Source: Ceratotherium simum simum (lineage: Eukaryota; Chordata; Mammalia; Perissodactyla; Rhinocerotidae). Taken from it: a stretch of DNA of 64,000 nucleotides. How positions within the stretch are numbered: the first letter of the stretch is position 1; each line of letters starts with the position of its first letter. The DNA is taken from positions 7,950,534 to 8,014,533 of the forward strand of contig NW_004454229.1 in NCBI RefSeq assembly GCF_000283155.1, in the 5' to 3' direction. The translations under genes and the position numbers were made by a program. Shown here piece after piece: positions 25,501 through 36,500 of this stretch. The notes under the pieces were generated by a model. The model saw only the letters and a list, made by a program, of their open reading frames with translations. It was not told the DNA's origin and did not search any database.

Positions 25501-25684
25501 ACCATCCACCATCATTGAGATCTTAATTCCATGGTCCACAATTTGAGAGAGACAAAACGCCAGAGCTGCAGTTGACAGACAGCACTATGAGGTTCTTAAC
25601 TATCACCCTTGGGTCAAATACATAGGGAATACCCATAATTCATGAGCTTCCAGAGGCCAGTATTCCTCTGACATATGAGTATAG

Positions 25685-25880
25685 GGTAGGAAGGAGAAAT
25701 GGCTTTGGAGTCAGACTGCGTATGTTTAAGTCTCAGCGATATGAGAATAGGCCATTTCCTTCCTCTGTTCCTCAACTTACTCATCTGTCAAGTGGGTATG
25801 TTAATAGCATCTACCACACGGGTTTGTGAAGATACCCTCCAGTGTTTGGCGTAAAGAACACAAATGTTATCTATTAAGTT
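25685..25880 (+). repeat. MIR SINE
   Basis: GGCTTTGGAGTCAGACTGCG starts the tRNA-like part. CTCAACTTACTCATCTGTCA and AAGTGGGTATGTTAATAGC match the MIR core, followed by the CTACCACACGGGTTTGTGAAG stretch. Nearly full length. Confidence 0.8.
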
Positions 25881-27590
25881 TTTGCTCTTTTCTAAGCTGG
25901 TGCTACCAACTTAGGGAACTTGTGTGTTAGGAAAATAAAATTATCCAATAATTCGTACAGGGAACTCAAAGTTCTGAGAAGACGATTTCTTAAAAACTAG
26001 GTTTGTAGACTCCTTTCCAGAGCCCAAAACTTCATGCGTGTAAAGCAAGACATGTAGGCATATGCTTGTTGCTCTAAGCATTATTTTTAGGTTGTCAGTC
26101 TCCTTGCTTTGTATTCCTAATGCTCCACATTTCTAAAAAGCACTTTGTTACTGCTAGATAATACTTTTTTAAACTCTTGGTAGTCATGAAGAAAAGCCTG
26201 AACATTTGCATGTCTTTTCTGCTAAGTTTAAGATAAGCTCATCATTGATCAAAACCAAGTTAAACTTCCAAAGGTAAAGGCATCTGTTTTACATTATCTT
26301 TTATGACTTGCAATATTTGACTGGTATTTCTATTGTGGTATAAATGTTTGAGGAGAAATATCCGTGGTCTTTTGCTTCCCAGAACCATAAGAACACCAGT
26401 TGGGATCACTGTCAGTCCTGAGGGGACAATTTGCAGGTAAACGACTGATTAGTCAGCTGCCCTGTTCAGTTGTAAGTGAACTGCATGTCAGACGATGCCT
26501 CATATCCTATTAGAGGTCTTCCATTTCCATTTGGGGAGTTTCAAGAATTTGGTATCCTGAACTAATCTGCCTTCTGAGCATGAAAACAATGGGTAATATT
26601 TTCCATCCTTTTCACTGATGAGCCAAAAACTCAAGGTGCAAATTGGATTAGACCTTTGAGTCTCTACTGCACTTCATGTAACTATTCCCTCTCCCGGCCC
26701 CCGGAGGAAGAACTTGAACCATAACAAAAGGAAACAGTTCTTGGCATTCAAGTCTCCGGAGTTTTTCAGTCTTCTATGGACTCTTTACTGTTCTCAGCAT
26801 CATTTGTTATGTATCTTCATAAGTTACCTCTTCCTAATTTTGGAATGTTAGTAATATTTATATGTCTAGTTTGGCTTGTTAGTAATATTCATCTAAGATT
26901 AAGCCAAATGGCAGCCTCTAAGAAGCCTTCTCACCAATCAAAATAAAACTCTTCAGTGAGAGCTAGTCTTCTCTGCTGTGCAGTGTTACCTCTTATACAA
27001 ACCTTAAATCATTTCTACCCAGTATGAATACAAGTGCCAGGCTTGGCTTTTCCTGACTAAACCTTGTTACCCTTACATAGGGCCTATGCTTCAGAGTAAA
27101 TACAGAAGACGTTTCTGAAAGATATCTAGACGTATCATTCCGAAGAACTGAAGCAACAGTAGCCTACATGATCAGGTGGATACAAAAGTCAGGTTAGAAG
27201 CTTAACTACATGGCTTGCCTTCTGTTTGTCAAAATAACTTGGGTATTTTTCTCACCTTACGAGTATAACCAATGAGAAAAGTCATTTGTTATTTGGCTTT
27301 CAACTGGAAGAGCTTCCAATGATTTAAAGAAAGTTTTCTGGGGAAATCTACCATAGCCAAGGCAAGCAGCAGGAACCAATGGTAATTTCTACACTCAATT
27401 ATCCAACATCCCCGAATCAATTCTTGTGACCATGGAGGTGTGCTACTGATATTGCCACCAAGAGAACCCACAGCAGGGAACACCACTGGTTGATAGTCTT
27501 CAACGTTCCACTATGGCCTTCATGATGAGGCTGTCACCACGTGCTGCCGGAGGCCAAGCAGTGTAGGCTGCTAGGGCTGGCCTACTCCTG
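25881..27590. other. Intergenic DNA, nothing recognised
   Basis: No gene or nameable repeat. Two copies of a short word TTAGTAATATT near 26850-26890 are a local low-complexity coincidence. Confidence 0.4.
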
Positions 27591-27599
27591 TCTGACAGA

Positions 27600-27837
27600 G
27601 AGCTCCTCAAATGGGCAACCTTTGCCCTGGACTCCATTGCCTAGATTACCTCAGAACTGAGCGCTTCATATTTTTCCTTTCCAATCCTACCTTCCCTCTC
27701 TCCTTTCACAGGAGTAGGAAGTACATCAGGATGTGAAGGCTTTCTCTGCTTATTCCTGTCACGACCCTGCTTCACAGGTGTTTCCCTTAAGTCTCTAATC
27801 CTATCTTGGCTTCTGCTTCTTAGGATCTTGATTAACA
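27600..27837 (+). mobile_element. ERVL-type LTR 3' fragment
   Basis: A pyrimidine-rich stretch CTCTCTCCTTTCACAGGAG and the terminal CTTGGCTTCTGCTTCTTAGG parallel the LTR end at 31640-31735. It could be the 5' LTR of the provirus whose pol debris lies at 29.9-31.1 kb, with later insertions between. That link is inference. Confidence 0.4.
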
Positions 27838-28246
27838 AGGTACAGGTTTCCTCTGCTATCTGAAAGCAGAGCGTTCCTGTGAAACCTTTCCTAAGCAAAA
27901 TGGCCTAAAGTGAAAAAGCAGTTACCTTAGGATCCATCTTGCTAACGAATGCACAAAATAAATCAAGATAAAGCACAGATGCTCACGGACACAGTTCAAA
28001 GGTATGGCGACTTGAGGCTGAGATGCTGAGTGTGGTTCCCTGGGAGAAGCTGGCGGTGCCACTCTGGCTGCTCAGGGAGCGCGCTGCCTCTCTAACAGCC
28101 TGCTGCAAAACATACGCTGACCGCCAGGTAAAAGTTAAAATCCTCTTCGGATTTCTTTCTGATAGCAAACACAGGTACTAACGTAGGTCTTTAGTAAAAG
28201 TGATGTGGCGTAAAGCAAACCTTTGAAAAGTGGGGCATAAGGAGGC
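27838..28246. mobile_element. Relic of a mammalian DNA-transposon-like repeat
   Basis: I recall the word series CTATCTGAAAGCAGAGCG, CTGAGATGCTGAGTGTGG, GGCGGTGCCACTCTGGC and GATGTGGCGTAAAGC as one old mammalian interspersed repeat with a terminus near AAGTGGGGCAT. The GC-rich centre (28010-28110) is part of it and not a CpG island. I cannot name the family, and the strand is undefined. Confidence 0.4.
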
Positions 28247-28444
28247 AAGCAGTAGGATGGTTTGCGGATTCACTGCTTTGCCAGCAAGAACAATCCCACT
28301 CAGAGTAAAGTGTAGGACAAAGATAACCATGTCATGTGGTGCTGGCACAATCGAATAGCTGACCAGTGGTGACCTGGGAAAATATCCCAGTAAAGGGAAA
28401 GCCCCTAGCCAGTGACATATTTCAGGAATGTCCATATTGAGACA

Positions 28445-29350
28445 ACACGGAATGAAAAAATATTTGCAATTCATAAATGAGATCGATATCCAGAATACAT
28501 CAAGACCTACGATCAACAAGAGTTCTATTAAAAATGTGGGCAGAGGATTTAGATGTTTCTCTAAAGAACGTGTATAGATAGCCAATAAGCACAAGAAGAT
28601 GCCCAATATCACTAGTCATTAGGGAAACGCAAACCCAAACCATAATGAGATGCCACCTCACATCCGTTAGAATGGCTGTTATTAAAGAGAGGAAAATAAA
28701 TTTTAGTAAGGATGTGGTGAAATTGGAACCTTTGTGCTTTGCTAGTGGGAATAAAAAATGGTGCAGTCACTGTGGAAGACTTCGGTGATTCCTCAAAAAA
28801 CTAGGCAGGATTACTGTATGATCCAGGAATTCCACTCAAAAACATATCCAAAGGAATTGAAAGCAGAAATTCGAACAGATACTTGTAAACCAGTGTTTGT
28901 TGCTGCATTATTAACAATAGCCAAAAGGTAGAAACAACTCAAGTGTCCATCTACAGGTGACTGAATAAACAAAATGGGGTATATGCACACAGATTCTTCA
29001 GCCATAAAAAGGAATGAAGTTCTGACACATGCTACAACATGGATGAACCTTGAGGACACTCGACTCAGTGAAATAAGCCAAACACAAAAGGACAAGTATT
29101 GTATGATTCTGCTTATGAGGTACTTAGAGTAGGTAAATTCATAGAGAAAGTAGATTAGAGGTTACCAGAGCTAGGGAGAAGGGGAATAGGGCGTTATTGC
29201 TTAATGATTCGAGTTTCCACTTGGAGTAATGCCCGAGTTTAAAATAGGTAGTGTGGTTGCAGTGTTTTGAATGTAAGACAGCACTGAATTGTATACTTAA
29301 TGGTTAAAATAAGTTATTTATGTTTTACCACAATAGAAATACTGTAACCA
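28445..29350 (+). mobile_element. L1 LINE 3' fragment (ORF2 end and 3' UTR)
   Basis: Sense L1 words in order include ATGAGATGCCACCTCACATC (28646), TGATCCAGGAATTCCACTC (28819), ATTAACAATAGCC (28910), AAGTGTCCATCTACAGG (28941), AAATAAGCCAAACAC (29070) and a decayed 3' UTR. The ORF2 C-terminal frame is broken by stops. The 5' end is truncated. The element lies inside ERVL-derived DNA, so it may be a later insertion. Confidence 0.85.
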
Positions 29351-29429
29351 ACCCCCCAAAAGAAATAGAGGGTGGGGAGAGGAAAAGTAATGAAAACATT
29401 TGTCTACACAAATGCGTGAAAACTTGTAC

Positions 29430-29870
29430 ATGTCCATAAGAGTATTTATTTATAATTGTCAAAAAGTAGAAAGTGTCCATCAACTGGTGAATGAATGAAG
29501 TATAGTGGAATATTATTCATCAATATAAAGGAATGTACTGATGAATGCCACAACGTGGATGAACCTCCACCACATATGAAGAGTAAAAAGCCCAAAGCAA
29601 AATACCATGTATTGTATGATCCCACTTCTATGAGATGTCCAGAAAAGGCCAAGTCTATAGAGGTAGATTAGATTAATAGTTGCCTAGGGCAGGGAGTGGG
29701 AATGGGGGTTGACTATAAATGAGAATGAAGGATATCTCTGCGGTGGTAATGTAAAACCGGATTGTTGTGATAGATGCAGTTCTGAGTTTACTAAATTGAG
29801 TTGTACACTTAAGAGGGTGAATTTTATGGTATGTAAGTTACACCAAGCTTTTTTTTTTTCTTTTTAAATA
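29430..29870 (+). mobile_element. Second L1 3' fragment in the same orientation
   Basis: The series AGTGTCCATCAACTGGTGAA (29472), AATATTATTCATCAATATAAAG (shortened here), TGTATTGTATGATCCCAC (29607) and GTTGCCTAGGGCAGGGAGTG (29679) repeats the L1 tail already seen at 28.9-29.3 kb. It ends in an interrupted T/A-rich tract near 29850. The two tails are diverged from each other, so they are probably separate insertions and not a local duplication. Confidence 0.8.
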
Positions 29871-29879
29871 AAAGGCAGT

Positions 29880-31145
29880 GTGGAGTCAGAGCAAGTCCCA
29901 GCACAATGCAGGGCCCTGGGGTGTTGGGACAAGGCCCTTGCTACCCCCAGTGGAGAACTGTATGCCTTTAAAGAAGCAGTTTCTAGTATGCTGCTGAGTA
30001 GAGATCAAAAGCTTGACCAAGGGCTCCAAGTGACCCTGTATTTGGAACTGCCCACTACGAGCTCAATTCTGTCTTGTCAAATTTATTCATAAGTTCTGAC
30101 AGGCCCAACAACAGTCCATTGTAAGAATAGAAATGGAATAGCCAGGAACAAAGCTGAACAGAACCAGAGGGCACGACTTGCCTTAATAAGTAGCCCAAAC
30201 ACCCAGGTCACCTATTCGAGCAGCATCAATGACCCTCCCCCACTATACAGATGAGTGTTATGTGGGGAAGTGTCTTGTACAGATCAGGTGAACGAGGGAA
30301 ATTCTGAACTTGGTTTACAGATAGGTTGGCTCAGTATTTTAGGTATAAGTTGAAATTGGAGAGCTGCTACATTTTAGCTGGTATCAGGGGTGGCCTTGAC
30401 AGACAACAGAAGATGGTAACAGAAGTCTTCTGAATAGGCAGAGCTGCTAGGAGTGCATGTGGTCATCCACCCTGTGAAGAGAAGTGGCTCAAGATGAGAC
30501 TATGTAGAGATTCCTGAGCAGTGACCAGTGGTCTGTTCTGGGGCCTGGAAGGAAAAGAGAGTCGAGACAAGTCTGGCATAGAGGTATGTGATGCACATAT
30601 GGCTGTGTGAAGATTTTTATACTACACGTTAATGCCCACCAGAAAGCATCCATCATGGAAGAGGTATTGAATAATCAAGAAAACTCAGCCAGTTGGCACG
30701 CGATAGCCGTTGTCATTGGCTACCTGGGAACTGGCACAATGGGCAATTGAAAGGAGTGGCCATGATGGCCGAGATTGGAGGTTACACGTGGGCTCAACGG
30801 CATGGTCTAACTTGACAGCACCAGAGACCCATACTGAGCCCAGATATAGCTTTATTCCTTGAGACCAACTGGCCATTTGGAGGTAAGTTAACTCAACTGG
30901 GCCCATCCTGGAAGAGCCAGTGGTTCTTCTCAGAGGTAGAGGGTATGTGTGGAACCAGGTGATCTGATTGAGTACCTCGAGGTAAGTGCATGGAACTGCT
31001 GTAACTCAATGGCAAGACACAGATATCCCCACTTAAGGGTGTGCTTACCAAGCGACTAGACTCCTTAGGAATGAAGGTCTGGGTCACACCGTTAGGTAAG
31101 CCAGGACCTGCTGATGTGGTAATTGAGGACAAGTGGGTTTAGAGT
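29880..31145 (+). pseudogene. Decayed ERVL pol (RNase H to integrase region)
   Basis: The plus strand carries ERVL-like pol sequence: a part around 29990-30060 resembling the RNase H region, then a long tract ending before an LTR. Frames are interrupted many times and none exceeds about 70 codons on this strand. The following LTR in the same orientation (31.17-31.74 kb) supports a provirus 3' half. It has no intact enzyme. Confidence 0.55.
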
Positions 31146-31169
31146 GTACAGTGGAGGAAGGAATGAATT

Positions 31170-31740
31170 ACTCGCTGCCCATCTCAGCTGCTGTGAAGGG
31201 GGCTGTAGCTCATCCCGATACCCCTCCTTTGTTTCTCCTTAAGAGATACCCATGGGAACGATGAAGGAACCACTGCCTGAGCATGGAGAAGTGAGTTTGT
31301 GGAGCACAAAGGACTGAGTGGGGTGGCCACACAGGCACACCACTCAGATCTCCTTCAAGGGAACCTAACGGGATCAGCCTCCAGGTAATGCACCTTTAAA
31401 TCCAAGGTGTTCATGCTGAGACTATGCTCTTCCTGGGAAGTTCCCAGCCAGTGACAGCAGAGCTGAGATACTAGGGCCCAGTCATGTCTGCTCAATGTGG
31501 ATTTCTCTGTAGACAGTTCTTGGCACCTGAACTCCCCTTTTGGTCCGCAGTGACTCAGCCCTGCACTGCAGTGGGAACTCTTCCTGGTTTCCATTCCCCA
31601 CCTCCTTTCATAGCTGAGTGCAGGCTTTCCTTTTCTACCCCTGCTCCCTCCCCCTCTACCTTTCACAGGAATTTCCCCCAATAAGTCACATTTAATCCAT
31701 CTTGGCCTCTGCTTCCCAGCAGCTCCAAATTGGCAGTATC
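31170..31740 (+). mobile_element. ERVL/MLT2-like LTR
   Basis: It starts near CTGCCCATCTCAGCTGCTG and ends with a pyrimidine-rich part, CTTTCACAGGAATTTCCCCC, a decayed poly(A)-signal area CAATAAGTC, and CTTGGCCTCTGCTTCCCAGC. Orientation agrees with the pol debris upstream. Target duplication not found. Confidence 0.55.
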
Positions 31741-31879
31741 GTAAACCAGTTTAAACACTGTTTGTTTGGCAAACAACTTAATTCATTGCCATAGAAGTTA
31801 ATAGGTGCCCTTATAAGCACTGCTTAGCACAAAAAACTTTAAAGGTAAAATGGGAGCTTTGATTTTAGACCTATAATAT

Positions 31880-34800
31880 GCATAAACTGCTATAAGTTTC
31901 CCTCTAAGCATTGCTTTTGCTGTGTCTCACAGATTGGTAAGTTATTTTCATTTTAATTTAGTTCAATTTTAAGAGTTTGAGGTTTGACTTGTGTTATTTA
32001 GAAGTGTTTAATCTCCAAGTATTTTGATGATTTTTTTTCAGCCATCTTTCCAGCTCTTTTATTCATTTCTACTTTAATTCTGTTGTGCTCTGAGAGCACT
32101 CTGTATAACTTCTATTTTTCTTTAATTAAAGGAAATGAGGGTTTTTGGTGGGTTTTTATTTTTTGGTGAGGAAGATTAGCCCTGAGCTAACATCTGTTGC
32201 CAATCCTCTTTTTGCTGAGGAAGATTGGCCCTGGGCTAACATTCGTGCCCATCTTCCTCTACTTTATAAGTGGGACGCCTGCCACAGAATGGCTTGATAA
32301 GTGGTGCATAGGTCCGTGCCTGAGATCCAAACCCGTGAACCCTGGGCTGCTGAAGCAGAGCATGTGAACTTAACCACTACACCACCAGGCTGGCCCCTAA
32401 TTTCTATTCTTTTAAAAGTTTATTAAGGTGTGTTTTACAACTGAGAATATGGTCTTAATGAATGTTCTGCGTGAGCTTGAAGAGAATGAGTCCTGCTGTT
32501 GCTGGATTAACTATTATGTAGATGCCAATTAGATTCAGTTGGTGTTCCTGTTCAGTTCAACTATGTCCTGACTGATTTTCTGCCTGCTGGCTCTGTCAAT
32601 TACCTATAGAGGGATGTTGAAGTCTCCAAATATAGTGGATTCATCTATTTCTCCTGGCAGTTCTATTGGCTTTTGCTTCATGTATTTTGATGCTGTTAGG
32701 TCTTCTTGGAAAATTGACCCGTCTATTATGTAACACCCCCTTTCTGATATTTCTTCTTGCTCTAAAGTTGGCTTTGTGTAAAGTGAATATAGCTATTCTA
32801 GTTCTTTTGATTAGTGTTAGCATGATATATTTTTCTCCATCCCTTTATTTTTGAACTATGTGTCTATTCAAATTGGGTTTCTTACAGACAACATGTAGTG
32901 GAGTCTTGTTTTTTGATCCATTCCAACGTCTCTTAGTTGATGTATTTAGACCATTGACATGCGAAGTGATTGCTATACTTGGATTAATGTTATTCTGTTA
33001 CCTTTGTTCAGTTTCATCTTGTGTGTTCTACTCTGCTTTCTCTGGTCTTAAGTTGAACATTCTATAGTATTGCATTTTTTCTTATTATAATTCTTTAGTG
33101 GTTGCTCTTGAGATTGCAGTATACAACTAATCCCACTCTTTTAAATACCATACCACTTCATGGGTAGTACAGTACCTTATAATAGTGTATTCCTAATTCC
33201 TCCCTTCTGTCATTTGTCATTCATTTCACTTAACTATGGTTGCCAAGTACATTGTTATTTTGAAGAACCTATTGTCTTAAGGAAAGAGCGTTAGAGAAAG
33301 AATACATCTCCTTATGTATAATCCAAGTTTCTGATCTACATCATTTTCCCCTTTTTGAAGCATTTAACATTTCTTGCAAGGCAAGTCTATTGGTAACAAA
33401 GTGTCCACGTCTTTATTTCTCCTTCACTTTTGAAGGATAGCTCTCTTATCCGTATGGCTTCAGAAAACAAGTCCAGCGTAATTTTTATTGCTCCTCTATA
33501 GACAAGGTGTGTTTTCCTCCTGGCTTTCAAAGATTTTCTACAGTTTGAATATATGCCTACCTGTTGACTTTTTAGTATTTACCCTGCTTGATGTTCTGAG
33601 CTTTCTGGATCTGTGGTTCCGTGTCTCATTAATTTGGGGGGGGGGGGCAGTTCTCATTATTGCTTCAAGTATTTCTGCTCCTTTCTGCTGGTATTCCTAT
33701 TACACGTATCTTACGCTATTTGTAATCATCCTGAAGTTGAAATCTTCTGTTCCGTGCTTTTCATTCTGTTCTGTCCTTCATTTTCTTTGCATTTCAGTTT
33801 TGGAAGTTCCTGTTGACATTTCAAGCTCACCGAGTCTTTGGTCATGACCAGTCTATTGATAAGTCCAAAGGTGTTCTTCATTTTTGTTAGCATTTTGACT
33901 TCTAGCACTTCCTTTTGATTCTTAGGAGTTTCCATCTCTGCTCATATCACCCATGTTTTCTGCATATTTTTCACTTCTTAGAGCCTGTAGCACACTAGTT
34001 TTAGATTCCCAGTCTGTTAATTCTAATATCTTTGTCATCTGAGTCTGGTTCTGATGTTCGCTGTCTCTTCAAACTGTTTTGTTTAGTATGCCTCAATTTT
34101 TTGTTGGAAGCTAGACATTATGAGTTGGGGAAAAAGAACTGAGACAAATAGACCTTTAGTGTGAGGTTGTGTGTTTCTGGCTAGGGCTTAGGTTATGTTT
34201 ACTATGTATGTGATGGTATGTGTCAGAGGCTAAGCTTTCCTCCGATATCCTTGTTATTGTCTCCCCTGTTATCTTTGGGGTTCCCTAGAGATTTCTTAAA
34301 TGAGGTCCAAGACGTATAGTTCTATCAGTTGTATTCCCTTGCTATTAACATAGGAGACCTAATGATGTGGTGGTGAGGTGTGAGGGAAGGGGAAGCATTC
34401 TCGAGTTCCGTAGTCCTATGATTAAGTCTCATTCTTTTAGTGAGGCTGTGTCCTTGGGCTGTCATCTTCACAAATGCTTCTCTGTTTTCCTCTCCCTTAT
34501 GTGAGGCAGGAGGGCTAGAGGGGGCTGGAGTTGGATATTTCCTTTCCCCTTAGTTGGTTAGGCTCTGCTAAAATGGTTTCTCTGGAGGGCAAGCCTTGTT
34601 AATAAAATGCTCTGGTATATTTCAAAATAGTTACTTTTCCCCTCCTTCTGCTGAAAGCGTAATAGAATCTCTCGTCTTCACTGGGAGGACCTAGTACGGC
34701 TCCTGACAGTAAAACTCACAGAAGTGTGGGGCCCCCAAAACCAGGCCCCTGGAGTTTTTGAACTCAGACTTGGCTGCTGGAGGCTCAGGAGGAAGATCAG

Positions 34801-35130
34801 TTACAGTGTAGGTTTTCTGCTCCTGTACTGGGTTCTATGAAGCTTTCTGCTGAGATTCTGCTCTGGGAATGTTATTCTTTGTATCTGCCTGTCTGTCCCT
34901 CCCGTTTTGGGAGGAGTTTGCACTGTCAGTTTTCTGGTGACCTAAGGAGAGTTGATTCAGTTTGGTCAACTTTTTTTCCTAGTTGTGCATGCGAGCATCC
35001 ACTTCCAAGCTCCATACTGGTAGACCCAAAACCAGAAGTCTTCACTCAAATCTTTACAGACACCTCCTCCATCCAGGAGAAAGTGCAACTCATCCACAAG
35101 AGTCAGGATTTGTTATTGGTGGGTTTTAAA
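31880..35130 (-). mobile_element. Antisense L1 (ORF2 start, ORF1, 5' region)
   Basis: The T-rich plus strand reads as the inverse of an old mammalian L1/HAL1-type element: GTTGAAGTCTCCAAATATAG (32618), TTGATTAGTGTTAGCATG (32807), CATTTCTTGCAAGGCAAGTC (33368), CCGTGTCTCATTAATTTG (33619), then a 5'-region part with TTCTCGAGTTCCGTAGTCC (34399). The same word order recurs at 54.3-56.85 kb. A SINE interrupts it at 32.1-32.4 kb. A 12-G run lies at 33636-33647. All frames over it are shadows; the ORFs are broken. Confidence 0.8.
32145..32397 (-). repeat. ERE-type tRNA-derived SINE (copy 3)
   Basis: The minus strand starts GGGGCCAGCCTGGTGGTGTA and shows the same two-block body and tail as the other copies. 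It is inserted within antisense L1. Flanks TAACTTCTATTTTTCTTT (32106-32123) and TAATTTCTATTCTTTTA (32398-32414) look like imperfect target duplications; the A-rich tail region between 32124 and 32165 is unusually long and impure. It is more diverged than copies 2 and 4. Confidence 0.9.
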
Positions 35131-35732
35131 AACAATTAAAAAAACCCAACTCATATTTCACCAAGATGGGGGTTATGTTACAAAGCCCCCAGTATAAGAA
35201 TAGCCCGTTTTTATGCTTGGAACCAGATGGACTAGGAGTCGCACAGTTCTGCTCACCTTGAAGACTGGCTTCTGCTTTTGGGCAGCCACCTTCCTACTTA
35301 GGATAGGATACCCTTCTTGATGAGAAAGAAAATATTTTTCTCCATCCTTTAGAAGACTAAGTTCTAAAATGAGAAAAGTCACAGTTCAGTAGCACCGGGC
35401 ATAAGTGTGGCTTCTTAAGGGGAACAAGACAATTACATGGCATTTGACGGAACTTGCCAAATGCATTCCCTATGCATGGCTATTGGCAATATCTTGATAG
35501 CACAGGTACGTTGTGTTTAATCATCTGTAGAGAAGTGGTTCTCCCGAGATTTGCTCAAGCATATTAGCATGATCAGATAGCTGCTAGTCCAATAGGAGAA
35601 AGAAGGAAAGAGAAAGCAGGGGCTTATTTGGCCTAGACATAAAGCTTAGATGCATTTGAATGGTCTCAATATATTTGGTGTCAGCTGAAGCATTGCATTA
35701 CAGCTGAATTTTTTTTTTTTTTTTTTTTTTTT
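35131..35732. other. Intergenic DNA ending in poly-T at a gap
   Basis: No gene seen. A run of T (35709-35732) abuts the assembly gap, so a minus-strand retroposon tail probably continues into the missing sequence. Confidence 0.45.
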
Positions 35733-36417
35733 NNNNNNNNNNNNNNNNNNNNNNNNNNNNNNNNNNNNNNNNNNNNNNNNNNNNNNNNNNNNNNNNNNNN
35801 NNNNNNNNNNNNNNNNNNNNNNNNNNNNNNNNNNNNNNNNNNNNNNNNNNNNNNNNNNNNNNNNNNNNNNNNNNNNNNNNNNNNNNNNNNNNNNNNNNNN
35901 NNNNNNNNNNNNNNNNNNNNNNNNNNNNNNNNNNNNNNNNNNNNNNNNNNNNNNNNNNNNNNNNNNNNNNNNNNNNNNNNNNNNNNNNNNNNNNNNNNNN
36001 NNNNNNNNNNNNNNNNNNNNNNNNNNNNNNNNNNNNNNNNNNNNNNNNNNNNNNNNNNNNNNNNNNNNNNNNNNNNNNNNNNNNNNNNNNNNNNNNNNNN
36101 NNNNNNNNNNNNNNNNNNNNNNNNNNNNNNNNNNNNNNNNNNNNNNNNNNNNNNNNNNNNNNNNNNNNNNNNNNNNNNNNNNNNNNNNNNNNNNNNNNNN
36201 NNNNNNNNNNNNNNNNNNNNNNNNNNNNNNNNNNNNNNNNNNNNNNNNNNNNNNNNNNNNNNNNNNNNNNNNNNNNNNNNNNNNNNNNNNNNNNNNNNNN
36301 NNNNNNNNNNNNNNNNNNNNNNNNNNNNNNNNNNNNNNNNNNNNNNNNNNNNNNNNNNNNNNNNNNNNNNNNNNNNNNNNNNNNNNNNNNNNNNNNNNNN
36401 NNNNNNNNNNNNNNNNN
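35733..36417. other. Assembly gap (685 N)
   Basis: All bases are N. Long frames that cross it are artefacts of translating N. Confidence 1.
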
Positions 36418-36500
36418 TCCAAAGAACTTGAAAACACCAATTTGTAAAGGTACATGCACCCCTGTGTTCATTGCAGCCTTATTCACAATAGCATTAGAAG
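36418..36500 (+). mobile_element. L1 ORF2-end fragment at gap edge
   Basis: CCAAAGAACTTGAAAACACC, then ATGCACCCCTGTGTTCATTG and TTATTCACAATAGC match the sense L1 stretch also seen at 51415-51490. It is cut off by the gap on the left and stops near 36500 on the right. Confidence 0.8.

Noticed and set aside
28010..28110. CpG-rich promoter
   Set aside because: The words belong to an interspersed repeat relic, and there is no TATA, exon or second CpG cluster nearby.
33488..33847. 119-codon plus frame that looks like a membrane protein
   Set aside because: It is the reverse strand of an A-rich L1 region; hydrophobicity reflects T-rich codons.
35646..36486. Two minus-strand frames of more than 260 codons
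   Set aside because: They consist mainly of N from the assembly gap and poly-T translated as Lys.
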